Below, piece after piece: positions 28,538 to 36,183 of a stretch of DNA of 64,000 nt (its first letter is position 1; every line of letters starts with the position of its first letter). The translations under genes were made by a program, and so were the position numbers. Source of the DNA: DASXRA01 sp963737425 (lineage in GTDB: Bacteria > Actinomycetota > Actinomycetes > Mycobacteriales > Jatrophihabitantaceae); assembly GCA_963737425.1 (NCBI GenBank), contig CAVTSX010000008.1, positions 434,001-498,000 of the forward strand, read 5' to 3'. The notes beneath the pieces are model-generated. The model made no database searches, was not told where the DNA came from, and was given only the letters and a program-made list of their open reading frames with translations.

Positions 28538-29107
28538 ATGCGGTACGGCTTGGAGGTCATCGTGATCTCTCTGCGCGGCCTCGTTCACAGAGTTATCTGG
28601 CCACTGATCCGGCCACGCCTGTCGAGCGTCAGCCGCTCGTCCCGAAATTTGGGGGACCGGGCTATAGCGGCAGTTTTCGGGTGGTCAGCTGCGGCCATTT
28701 GGCGCGTGTGGTCGCGGCGGCTGCTGTACTTCCGTGCTGTACTTCCCGATCAAGCTGCCGATACGTACGTCGTGGAGCGGTGGGAGACGGTGGTTATGCA
28801 AGTGCTGCGTGGTCTTCGGCGCTACTTCTGGTTCGAGGCGTGGACGCTGTCCGATCCGGTCGACGATGCCCGGCGCAGGGCCGCGTGGCCGTCATGGCGT
28901 CGGGCTGTGCGACCGATCGGTGCCACCGCATGGTGGGTTGGCGGCGTTGCAGCCGCGATCTACGGCGACGGGCGTCCCCCCATCGACTCCTACGGTGGAT
29001 TGTTCACTGCGTCAGCCGCGGTGGTGTGTTCTTGTGTCGGGATCTGGGCTGTCAGCAGGGTCCGCGAATATCGGCGTCGGAAGTCGCTGCGCACGGCAGC
29101 CCGGTAA
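28538..29107 (+). CDS. Hypothetical protein with two C-terminal membrane segments
   Basis: 189 residues from an ATG at 28538; a GTG at 28562 is possible. The N-terminal part is basic and Trp-rich with helices, and two hydrophobic segments occur near the end (IGATAWWVGGVAAAIYG and FTASAAVVCSCVGIWAV), ending in a basic tail. No family recognised. It lies between the half-tRNA and the intact tRNA-Thr together with an integrase remnant, so it probably belongs to an old mobile element. Confidence 0.45.
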   Translation: MRYGLEVIVISLRGLVHRVIWPLIRPRLSSVSRSSRNLGDRAIAAVFGWSAAAIWRVWSRRLLYFRAVLPDQAADTYVVERWETVVMQVLRGLRRYFWFEAWTLSDPVDDARRRAAWPSWRRAVRPIGATAWWVGGVAAAIYGDGRPPIDSYGGLFTASAAVVCSCVGIWAVSRVREYRRRKSLRTAAR

Positions 29108-29128
29108 GGCTTGTGCGCCGACTGTGGT

Positions 29129-29362
29129 GCTCGCAGCGGTCAGGCGGCGACCATCTTTCTCGACGCCGGGGTGACTCCGGGGGACGTGCAACTCATCCTC
29201 GGCCATAGCTCGCTGGCGGTGACCAACCTCTACGTTCGATCGCGTGATGACTCCGTCGCGTGCGCCGCCACTGCGCTTGCTGTTTTCGTTGTCGCGGAGA
29301 TCGATATCGATGCCGCATCTGGCCAAAATCCGGCCACGAGTGGCGATGTGGCGGTGTCGTGA
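29129..29362 (+). pseudogene. Tyrosine recombinase C-terminal remnant
   Basis: The frame encodes GQAATIFLDAGVTPGDVQLILGHSSLAVTNLYVRSRDD, which matches the C-terminal catalytic end of phage-type integrases (LGHSS with the conserved His, then the Tyr nucleophile in NLYV). Nothing upstream supplies the Arg-containing core or N-terminal domains, and the tail after the Tyr is unusually long. It is on the opposite strand to the segment-A integrase and so comes from a different element. Confidence 0.65.
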
Positions 29363-29415
29363 TGAGGGTGTGCGGGTCAGAGCGCCCGGATTCTCTGGCC
29401 TACACTTCGATGTCT

Positions 29416-29491
29416 GCCGGCGTGGCGCAATTGGTAGCGCACCCGACTTGTAATCGGGCGGTTCGCGGTTCGAGTCCGCGCGTCGGCTCCA
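29416..29491 (+). tRNA. tRNA-Thr (anticodon UGU), integration site
   Basis: 76 nt including encoded CCA. The acceptor GCCGGCG pairs with CGTCGGC, the D arm has AATTGGTA, the anticodon stem CCCGA/TCGGG encloses loop CTTGTAA (anticodon TGT at 29449-29451), and the T arm CGCGG-TTCGAGT-CCGCG is perfect. Its 3' 45 bases from the anticodon loop are repeated downstream at 39400, 45962 and 48838, showing it is the attachment site of the island. Confidence 0.96.
29447..29491 (+). repeat. att repeat inside tRNA-Thr (attL of segment A)
   Basis: 45 bp from the anticodon loop to the CCA end, identical to 39400-39444 and 45962-46006 and matching 48838-48879 over 42 bp. Confidence 0.9.
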
Positions 29492-29550
29492 ATGATTCCG
29501 GGGGTTACAGCGGCCTCGGGGATCACCTGGCCCGCCTCCTTGTCCCGAGT

Positions 29551-29569
29551 TGCTAACACCACTGCTAAC
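29551..29569 (+). repeat. Paired TGCTAAC arm-type sites, left end of segment A
   Basis: TGCTAAC at 29551-29557 and 29563-29569, 12 bp apart, 60 bp inside attL. The same pair with the same spacing and orientation occurs at the right end (39286-39304). Candidate integrase or excisionase arm-binding sites. Confidence 0.6.
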
Positions 29570-29574
29570 TCCGC

Positions 29575-30818
29575 TCAGCTCGGCAGGTTCTCGATTGGCA
29601 AGCCGACCTCGCGGGCGAACTTCTCAGCCAGCGCCGTGTTGTGCTGCCGCAGTACGTGTGCGTACACCCGCAGAGTGATCGCCGGGTCGGCATGGCCGAG
29701 CCGATGCGAGACCACATGCAGTGCCTCACCGGCAAGGAGCAACGTCGTCGCGTGCAGGTGTCGCAGATCGTGCAGCCGGGCATGCGGAAGCTGCGACTGT
29801 TCGGCCTCGGGAGCGCGCGACGCGGACGACCCCGGCGACCCTGCTCAAACGGCTCGTTGTGATTCCGGATGAGGATGCCCATCAGACTCGACGGAGTGTC
29901 CGGATACAACTCCGCGCCGCTCTCACGGCGAAACACGAAGTCGCCCGGATCGCTCCCAAGCGGCGCCGAGCTTTGCCCGATCTTCCAGTTGCCGAACGCG
30001 ATGGCTGGCGAAGCACGGCGACCGTGCCCGGGTCGATCTCAATCGTTCGAGTGCGCCCGCCCTTGGGCGTGTCCTCGATCACGCTCACCGGCGACAACGT
30101 CCGTCGACATTCGCAACGTGATCGCATCCTCGATCGAAATCGACGAGAGACCAGCGCAGCGCCAGCAGCTCGCCCCGCCGCGCACCGGTGTACGCCGCGA
30201 GGTGGAAGAACGCGTACAGCCGATTCGGCGCGAGCGAACGACAAGAAGATCCGCAGATGCTCCGGTGTCCACAACAGTTCGACCGCGCTCGGCCCGAGGC
30301 GGGGCAGCTTCGCGAGGTTGCACGGGTTACTCGGGATCAGCCGATCAACGACCACCGCATCGTTGAGCGCCTTCCGAAGCGCACGGTGCACGTGGCGCAC
30401 GCTCGACGCCGACAGCGGACGGCCACCTGCGCCCGCCCGTCTCCGTCAGGTCCCGATAGAGCTTGGTGATCGTCGCTGGCTCTGAGGCGCTGGACAGGCA
30501 TCCGGCCGATTCGCGGGTATGACGTAGCGCTCCAGGTCCTCCCGGTAGCCGTTGATGGTTGTGCGGTTTGACCGTCGCAGCGTGGTCGGTCAGCCAGGCC
30601 TGCGAGGTACTCCGCCAACGTCATGCGATTGCGATGCACGTACTCGCCACGTCGCGCCGTAACTCGCGCGTCATCACGAGCGGCCTTGGCTTCCCGCTCC
30701 GATCGCGAAGCCACCGACCCACTTCGGCCTACTCACGTCCAGTGTCGGGATCAGTTACGCGGATGACGTAGGACCACGTTTGACCGCGCTGGATCACGCC
30801 GTCTTTGAGCTTGGCCAT
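29575..30818 (-). pseudogene. int: AICE tyrosine integrase, multiply disrupted
   Basis: It begins MAKLKDGVIQRGQTWSYVIRVTDPDTGRE at the ATG 30818 and immediately meets an in-frame TAG (30729-30731) where homologues continue. Later pieces lie in different minus-strand frames: a core-binding region (ALRKALNDAVVVDRLIPSNPCNLAKLPR), a middle part, and the catalytic end (HDLRHLHATTLLLAGEALHVVSHRLGHADPAITLRVYAH) with HxxR, GH and Tyr, ending at 29575. At least three disruptions. The gene adjoins attL and overlaps xis (TGATG), the normal AICE arrangement. Confidence 0.85.
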
Positions 30819-30996
30819 CACGCGACCTGTCCGAGCGTCGCCACGTAGGCGAGCAGATCCTCAGCCTTGATCCGACGTGCAGCCGTCACCCGCACCGAAG
30901 CGCAAACGGCCCGACTGGATAAGCACATACACCTTCGAGCGACTGAGGCTCAGTACCTCGCCAGCCTCGCTGCACGCTGTACAGCAGCTTTTCCAT
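30818..30996 (-). pseudogene. xis: AICE excisionase (AlpA/MerR-like HTH), two frameshifts
   Basis: The ATG at 30996 (after GGAGGG) starts MEKLLYSV. An extra base shifts the frame into EAGEVLSLSRSKVYVLIQSGRL, the winged-helix part of Xis, and a second extra base shifts it into ARRIKAEDLLAYVATLGQVA, which stops at 30818 overlapping the int start codon. Correcting two single-base insertions restores a normal excisionase of about 58 residues. Confidence 0.75.
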
Positions 30997-31014
30997 TCTT
31001 CGGCCCTCCAATGG

Positions 31015-32617
31015 TCAGGCCGCCGAGCTGGCGGGCGTGGTAGTTGCCGAATGAGTTGGTGGTGCCTGGTGGTCCGGTTGCTGTCGCGGGCGTGTTGGTA
31101 TTGCTCGCGCCAGGTGAGGCGTTGCCGAACGGATTCGGTGAGGGCTTTGCGGTAGGCGCCTGGGCCGAGTTTGGTCGGGTCGAGGGGTTCCCAGGTGTAG
31201 CGGGGTTTGCCGTCGGCGCGTAGTTCGGTTGCCGAATGACCGTCGGGGAGTTCGATGCCGGCGGATTCGAGCACGACGCGCACGGCTTCGCGGCGGTCGG
31301 CGGAGTGTTCGGTGAGGGTCTTGCCGGTCCAGTAGCGGGAGACGAGCACCCGGCGCCCGCCGCAGCCGAGCCGCTCGTCGTGGTGGGCGCGTTTGCCGCA
31401 GAAGCCCGGCGCCATGCCCTTGCGGGCGTCTTTGGGGGTGACGCCGTAGCGCAGCCAGTTCGCGCATTCCGGTGAGCAGGGCAGCACCCGCACGTGGGCG
31501 TGCAGGCGGGCGGCGTGTTGACGTTGCCGGTCGCTCAGACTCGCCGTCGGTTGCTGCGCCTTCGGCGATCGACTTGGTGAGGTACTTGGTCAGGTAGCCG
31601 ATCATCTTGTCGGCCTTCGGTCCGGCGATCAGACCGACGATCTTGCGTTGGGTGCCGAAGCGCAGCACGTGCGCCGGTCGCGCGTCGGGGTCGGTGCCGA
31701 GTGCGTCAACGGCCTCATCCCAGCTCGGGAGCAGTGCCCCGGTGGCCGGGTCGGCGTAGCGGCCGCCGCCGTCGGTGTCCGGGACCCAGACCGGCAGCGC
31801 GGCCGGGTCGGTGAACACCGCCACGTCATGCGGTGGCCACCACAGTTGGTGATAGGTCCCGGCGAGGACTTGGCGGATGAGTTTGCGGGGGATCGAGCCG
31901 CGCAGTGCGGCGTGCACGTGCGGAGCGAGTCGCCGTTGGGGTTCGACGGTGGCGAAGTACTGCACCCGATACCCGGCGGCGCGGCGCAGGTTCTGCACGA
32001 GCCGGTCCCACAGCTTCGGCATGTGCAACGCGTCTAGCGCCGCGCGGCGGTAGTCGTAGCTGGCCGGGTCGGCCGGGGTGCCGTCCTCGAGGACCGGGCC
32101 GTAGGAGTCCATCGTGACCGTCAGGAACGTCGAGGGCCGATAGCACTTGCCCTCCGGCGTCTCGTAGACCGGCACCGACCGAACGCGCTTCGACCTCGCG
32201 GCGGGGCAGGTCGGGAACGTCTTGGCGGCGGCGAGTCGACCGCACCCGACGCGACGTCTCATCACCGCCGTCCTCGCCGCCCTGGCCATCGTCGCCCTGG
32301 TCGTCGCCCTGGTCGTCGTCGTTGTCCTGGTCGTGCTCGTTGTCTTGGTCGTCGTCGGCGGCGGGTGGGATCGGGTCCTGGTCGAGGTGCCAGCCTTCGC
32401 GGCATTGCTGGATACGCAGTTTGCGGTTGCGTTGCGCGCACGGCGGGCACGAGGAGGCCAGGGTGGCACCGCACGGGATCGGCACCACTTGCGATTGGCC
32501 GGTGCTGGTGTCGGTGAGCCGTTGCATGACCGGGCGCAGGCAAGCGCCGACCTCGACAGCGACGGCTTGCATGATCTCGGTGGAGGGCAGCTCGGGCAGG
32601 ACCAGCGGTGCGCTCAT
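31015..32617 (-). pseudogene. AICE replication initiator (RepSA family), frameshifted
   Basis: It starts at the ATG 32617, overlapping the preceding small ORF by ATGA, with SAPLVLPELPSTEIMQAVAVEVGACLRPVM. The RepSA CPPC-type cysteines (C..CPPCAQRNRKLRIQQCREGWH) and a very acidic Asp/Gln/Glu stretch follow. The frame changes near 32175, where VYETPEGKCYRPSTFLTVTMDSYGPV..YDYRRAALDALH continues, and again near 31540 into LPCSPECANWLRYGV...GGRRVLVSRYWTGKTLTEH. At least two indels; the C-terminus is uncertain. RepSA-type proteins drive rolling-circle replication of excised AICEs. Confidence 0.85.
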
Positions 32618-32706
32618 CGGCCGGTCCGCAGCCAGCGCCCGACCCGCCGCAGCGACACGGCGACCAGTAGCCAGGAGATGGCCTGTTGTGCGGCGTAGGC
32701 GCTCAT
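32614..32706 (-). CDS. Tiny coupled ORF between traB and rep
   Basis: 30 residues (MSAYAAQQAISWLLVAVSLRRVGRW...), one hydrophobic segment and a basic end. Start overlaps the traB stop (TGATG) and stop overlaps the rep start (ATGA), an arrangement seen for small Spd-like genes in AICEs. Real translation is likely from this tight coupling; function unknown. Confidence 0.6.
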   Translation of the reverse strand: MSAYAAQQAISWLLVAVSLRRVGRWLRTGR

Positions 32707-34082
32707 CAGGAGGCCACCGCCGGGCGTCCGAAGATCCGCACCAGCCACGACCGCCGGACGGGCGCAGCCTGGACCGTCTCGTCCGGGTCGGGCATGCCGG
32801 GGGCGTACCGAGCGCACATGTCGGCCAGGTCGACGTCGCTGACGTGCGCGGCGCGGATACGCACCGGTTCCCGGACGCCTTCTTGCACGATGTAGCCGAC
32901 CCCGGGCAGCGAGGCCGGGATGCGGTCACATTCCGCGCCCCGCTCGCGGGCACCCCGGCCCAGCACCATGTCGACCTGGACATCTTCGACCAGGCGCAAC
33001 CCGATCCGGGTCGGGAACAGGTCACGAAAGCCGACGATCTCTTTGGACGGGTCCTGCACCGCGGCGACCACGACCACGCCGACCGCACGCCCTTGCGAGA
33101 GCAGCAGTTGCAGCGCGTCGGAGGCGCGTTTCTTCGTCTCGCGGTCGGTGTAGGCGATCAGCGCCGCCAGCTCGTCAACCACCAGCACCAGCAGCGGATC
33201 GGCCACCGTGGGCACGAGGGTGCGGGTGATCCCGACCAGGCGGGCCTGGCGTTCCTTCATGAACGCCACGGCGTCATCGAGCAGCGCGAGCATGCTCGCG
33301 GTGTCCTGGTAGCCGAGCCGGTCGAACAGGCGACGCCCGAAGGTCAGCTCCATGCCGCCTTTCGGGTCGATCCCCCACAGCAGCACCGTGCGTTCCCGGA
33401 CGCCGTTGGCGAGCGCGCGCACGATCGACCACAACACCGAGCCCTTGCCCGCCCCGGTCGCCCCAGCAATGAGCACATGCGTACCGAGCAGGCGCAGCAC
33501 CCACGCCACCCCGCCCTCCGTACGCCCCAGCACCAGCGCCGCGAAATCCGGCACCACCGGGACCGGCAACGCGGGCAGTGCATCGGTGAGCGCGTCGGCG
33601 CCGAAGAAGTCCAGCCACACCCGCCCGGGCCGGTCCACCCGCACCGCGCAACGCCGCGCGCCGAACGTGTGCGCCAACGCGTCAGTCTGGCGCTCGAAAT
33701 CGGCCGGCGCCTGCCCGGCGAGCAGCACCACGAACACCCGATCGGCGAACCGGTTCGACAACACCCGCTTGATCGCAGGCAGATACTGCCGATCCCCGTA
33801 CTCCGCCGACAGCGAGCACATCGTCATCGCCGGTTGCCAATGCCGCTGATAACACGACAACCGCCGCCACTGCCCCCGACCCGGCACCACGACCAACCGG
33901 GCGAACGAGACCGGCCAACGCCACCACCACCCACCGGCCACCACGACCAGCCCGATCAACACGAACCCGGTCCCGGCCCGGCCCAAGAAACCCAGCGAGG
34001 CGAGGAACACGGCACCGGTCAACGTCACCCACGGATGACGCGACAGCCACCAGAGCCACCCGGCCCAACAACCGAAGCGCAT
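32706..34082 (-). CDS. FtsK/SpoIIIE-like DNA translocase (TraB-type AICE transfer protein)
   Basis: 458 residues from 34082. Two transmembrane segments at the N-terminus (VTLTGAVFLASLGFLG, GFVLIGLVVVAGGWWW) and an FtsK-like motor with Walker A GATGAGKGS and Walker B LLVLVVDELA. C-terminal winged DNA-recognition part before PVRRSWLVRIFG. Such proteins pump double-stranded DNA between hyphae or cells. Homologues usually begin with a basic N-terminus; that sequence (MAKRGRVVRSTRGSAGGRRTREYLALPRKRSVWEVLLV) is encoded in another frame from the ATG at 34197, so a frameshift near 34050 probably removes it. Confidence 0.88.
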   Translation of the reverse strand: MRFGCWAGWLWWLSRHPWVTLTGAVFLASLGFLGRAGTGFVLIGLVVVAGGWWWRWPVSFARLVVVPGRGQWRRLSCYQRHWQPAMTMCSLSAEYGDRQYLPAIKRVLSNRFADRVFVVLLAGQAPADFERQTDALAHTFGARRCAVRVDRPGRVWLDFFGADALTDALPALPVPVVPDFAALVLGRTEGGVAWVLRLLGTHVLIAGATGAGKGSVLWSIVRALANGVRERTVLLWGIDPKGGMELTFGRRLFDRLGYQDTASMLALLDDAVAFMKERQARLVGITRTLVPTVADPLLVLVVDELAALIAYTDRETKKRASDALQLLLSQGRAVGVVVVAAVQDPSKEIVGFRDLFPTRIGLRLVEDVQVDMVLGRGARERGAECDRIPASLPGVGYIVQEGVREPVRIRAAHVSDVDLADMCARYAPGMPDPDETVQAAPVRRSWLVRIFGRPAVAS

Positions 34083-34189
34083 TCACCAGCAGCACTTCCC
34101 ACACCGAACGCTTACGGGGCAGCGCCAAATACTCCCGCGTGCGACGACCACCCGCCGACCCCCGCGTGGAACGCACGACCCGACCTCGT

Positions 34190-34627
34190 TTAGCCATCCC
34201 ACTCACCCGACCCATCCAGCTCCGGCACCACGCGGGGCTCCCAGCCGGTCACCGGGGCGCAGCGGCCCGGCGCACACCGCCCGACCCGACCAACCGGACC
34301 GAACGGCAACCCGCAGCCCGCGCACCGATCCCGCCAGCCGATGCCCACCGTGAGCAGTACGTCGGCCGCGGCCGGGCGCGGGGACACCGCCCGCACCACC
34401 TCCACCGGCACCGGCCCGCCCGCCGCCACCGACGCCGCCGCCAACACCGCGCGATGCGCGACCTCGAGCAGCAGCGCCACCCGCACCGCCGGCGCCAGCG
34501 GCGAACACGCCAACCTGTCCACCGCCCGCGTGTGCCCGCTGGCCTCACGCGCCGTAAAGCGCCGTAGCGCCGCCACCTGTGGCAACACCTGCAGCGTCGC
34601 CGAAACCTCATCCCTGATTGCGGTCAT
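34190..34627 (-). CDS. AICE hypothetical protein upstream of traB
   Basis: 145 residues from the ATG at 34627 (TAIRDEVSATLQVLPQVAALRRF). The N-terminal two thirds is helical and Ala/Arg/Val-rich; the C-terminus has a four-cysteine cluster (DRCAGCGLPFG...GRCAPGRCAPV) that could bind zinc. Its end overlaps the basic traB start (34197) and its start overlaps the previous gene. Such a protein is regularly found before traB in AICEs but has no known function. Confidence 0.65.
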   Translation of the reverse strand: MTAIRDEVSATLQVLPQVAALRRFTAREASGHTRAVDRLACSPLAPAVRVALLLEVAHRAVLAAASVAAGGPVPVEVVRAVSPRPAAADVLLTVGIGWRDRCAGCGLPFGPVGRVGRCAPGRCAPVTGWEPRVVPELDGSGEWDG

Positions 34628-34824
34628 CACCGCCGTCCTTCCCGCAGCATCGCCGCGTGCTGCGCGCACAACGCGCCGTGCCGACCGTTCGGCGGAACCG
34701 TCGCCTGCCGCGCACACGGCTGCTGCGCTCGTGTCCATTCGGTGCACCGGGGTGACCCGTCCCCCGTGAGGGACGGGCCGAACACCGGCAACATGTCTTG
34801 CTCCCCGATGGCCCGAGCAGGCAT
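34627..34824 (-). CDS. Small Cys/His-rich AICE protein
   Basis: 65 residues from the ATG at 34824, which overlaps the upstream stop. Contains RCTEW..QQPCARQATVPPNGRHGALCAQHAAML, a Cys-Cys-His-Cys-His pattern suggesting a small zinc-binding fold. Overlaps both neighbours by a few bases, so it is part of the tra operon. No function known. Confidence 0.6.
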   Translation of the reverse strand: MPARAIGEQDMLPVFGPSLTGDGSPRCTEWTRAQQPCARQATVPPNGRHGALCAQHAAMLREGRR

Positions 34825-35243
34825 CAGGACCCGGCCTGAGGCCCAGCTACCGGCTTGCCGTTCGTCTTGCCCGGCGCGCGCATCCCGGTCGCGTAGATCG
34901 ACCACGCCAGCCGTGCCCGAGTACCCCGGTCATCGACGTAAGGCAGCACCGACAGGCCCTCGAACTCCACCGGGCGGAACGGCAGGCCCGACGCCTCCGG
35001 CGGCGGAACCGGCTGGTGCTCGGCTACGAACTTCACCTTGATCTCGTGCGAGCGGGCCTCCTCGTCGGCGTCCATCACCGCGCACTGCCACACCCGCGTA
35101 CCCGAGACCTTGTCTCGCTTCTGCTGGTCCTTGCCCTTGGCGTCGAAGTCTTTGACCGGCTCCACCGGCCCCACCACGTACGCGCCCTTCGGGAACATCC
35201 GATCGTGAGTGATCTCGAACCGCTCACCGTTACGCATCGCCAT
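34824..35243 (-). CDS. Conserved AICE protein, first gene of tra/rep operon
   Basis: 139 residues, ATG preceded by AAGGAG. Reads MAMRNGERFEITHDRMFPKGAYVVGPVEPVKDFD, then AKGKDQQKRDKVSGTRVWQCAVMDADEEARSHEIKVKFVAEHQPV and PFRPVEFEGLSVLPYVDDRGTRARLAWSIYATGM. This protein is routinely found between the GntR regulator and traB in AICEs and is often annotated as a plasmid replication, integration and excision activator; that name is from general knowledge and not tested here. Being first in the operon it is downstream of the operator-like palindromes at 35283-35323. Confidence 0.7.
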   Translation of the reverse strand: MAMRNGERFEITHDRMFPKGAYVVGPVEPVKDFDAKGKDQQKRDKVSGTRVWQCAVMDADEEARSHEIKVKFVAEHQPVPPPEASGLPFRPVEFEGLSVLPYVDDRGTRARLAWSIYATGMRAPGKTNGKPVAGPQAGS

Positions 35244-35282
35244 CGCTGGCTCCTTCTGAGAGTTCGGCGGCCTCTCCGCCTA

Positions 35283-35323
35283 AGTGGCTAATGCCACCTT
35301 CCACCAGAGTGGCATATGCCACT
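35283..35323. promoter_or_regulatory. Tandem AGTGGC-N4-GCCACT operators before the AICE operon
   Basis: AGTGGCTAATGCCACC (283-298 of 35 kb) and the perfect palindrome AGTGGCATATGCCACT (35308-35323) lie 25 bp apart in the promoter region of the leftward operon, 40-80 bp upstream of its first start codon. A related palindrome, CACTGGCCAGTG, occurs before the GntR gene. Likely KorSA-type repressor sites. Confidence 0.6.
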
Positions 35324-35358
35324 TGGTTGCGCAAGCGCCACGCCGAGCCGCGCGTGTC

Positions 35359-36105
35359 TTACTCGGTGATCGGGTAGTCCTGTTCGAACGTCCAGCCGTC
35401 GGGCGGGTAGACAGCCTCGGCGACTTCCAGTGGTCGCTCATTCCCGTCGTAGACGATGTGGTGAACGACGAGCACCGCAGCAGGCGTGTCGAGATGCAGC
35501 TCGCGCGCCTCCTCGGCGGTCGCCAGACGGGCGCCGAGCTGGTCACGGGCGCTCTTCGCCCGCCGACCGGTTGCCGCCTCGACGTAGGCGAGCGTGCCCT
35601 CTCTGATCCGTTCTCTCTCAAGGATCTTCGGTGCCAGCTCGCCGACCGACTCGGCAAACCACGATGTAGAGACCTCGACCGGGCCCGCCTCGTCATTGGT
35701 GATCCGACGTCGCTTGACCACCCGATCGCCAGCCGCAATGCCGAGGGACCCGGCGATGTGAGCCGGCGCCTTCACCGCTCGGGCTGACACGATCTCGGCC
35801 CACTCATTGGGGGAGTACACGTAGCCGTCGCTTCGAGAACGCAGGTAGCGGTCTCGTGCTCGCTTGTTGAAGCGCAGTCGATCCCGCACGTACGAGCCCG
35901 AACCTTGTCGAGACTCGATCAAGCCCTGCGCGCGCAGCGCTTGCAATGCTCGGGTTGCAGTCGGACGGGAGACCTTCCACTCGTCTGCGAGAACCCGCTC
36001 CGAGGGCACCTCGTCACCAGGCGCGCGTGAGCCGCGCAAGATCTCGTCGCGAATGTGGTTCGCGATCTGCAAGAACTTCGGCAGGGCCTGTTGCAGCTCA
36101 GGCAT
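35359..36105 (-). CDS. GntR-family repressor with UTRA domain (KorSA-like)
   Basis: The ATG at 36105 follows a perfect AGGAGG and gives 248 residues; the open frame to 36804 is not used. N-terminal winged HTH (KFLQIANHIRDEILRGSRAPGDEVPSERVLADEWKVSRPTATRALQALRAQGLIESRQGSGSYVR) and C-terminal UTRA ligand domain (about 95-245). KorSA of pSAM2 has this architecture and represses transfer and replication genes, and the gene sits at the equivalent place. The operator-like palindromes at 35283 and 36129 flank it. Confidence 0.88.
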   Translation of the reverse strand: MPELQQALPKFLQIANHIRDEILRGSRAPGDEVPSERVLADEWKVSRPTATRALQALRAQGLIESRQGSGSYVRDRLRFNKRARDRYLRSRSDGYVYSPNEWAEIVSARAVKAPAHIAGSLGIAAGDRVVKRRRITNDEAGPVEVSTSWFAESVGELAPKILERERIREGTLAYVEAATGRRAKSARDQLGARLATAEEARELHLDTPAAVLVVHHIVYDGNERPLEVAEAVYPPDGWTFEQDYPITE

Positions 36106-36128
36106 GGTTGCCTCCTGGTGGATAAGGC

Positions 36129-36140
36129 CACTGGCCAGTG
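36129..36140. promoter_or_regulatory. CACTGGCCAGTG palindrome between korSA-like and DUF1152 genes
   Basis: A perfect 12-bp palindrome in the 78-bp intergenic gap, 24 bp before the GntR start and 44 bp before the divergent DUF1152 start. Shares the CACTGGCC/AGTGGC half-site with 35283-35323, so it may be the autoregulatory operator. Confidence 0.45.
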
Positions 36141-36183
36141 TAGAGGCACGAGTAGACCACAGTTGCCGCGTAGGCTCGCTGGT

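Noticed and set aside
30188..30485. Plus-strand ORFs across the integrase region
   Set aside because: They are antisense of the disrupted integrase and have no recognisable features.
32322..34193. 623-codon plus-strand open frame opposite the FtsK-like gene
   Set aside because: His/Arg/Gln/Pro-rich antisense translation without domains; the minus-strand translocase has Walker motifs.
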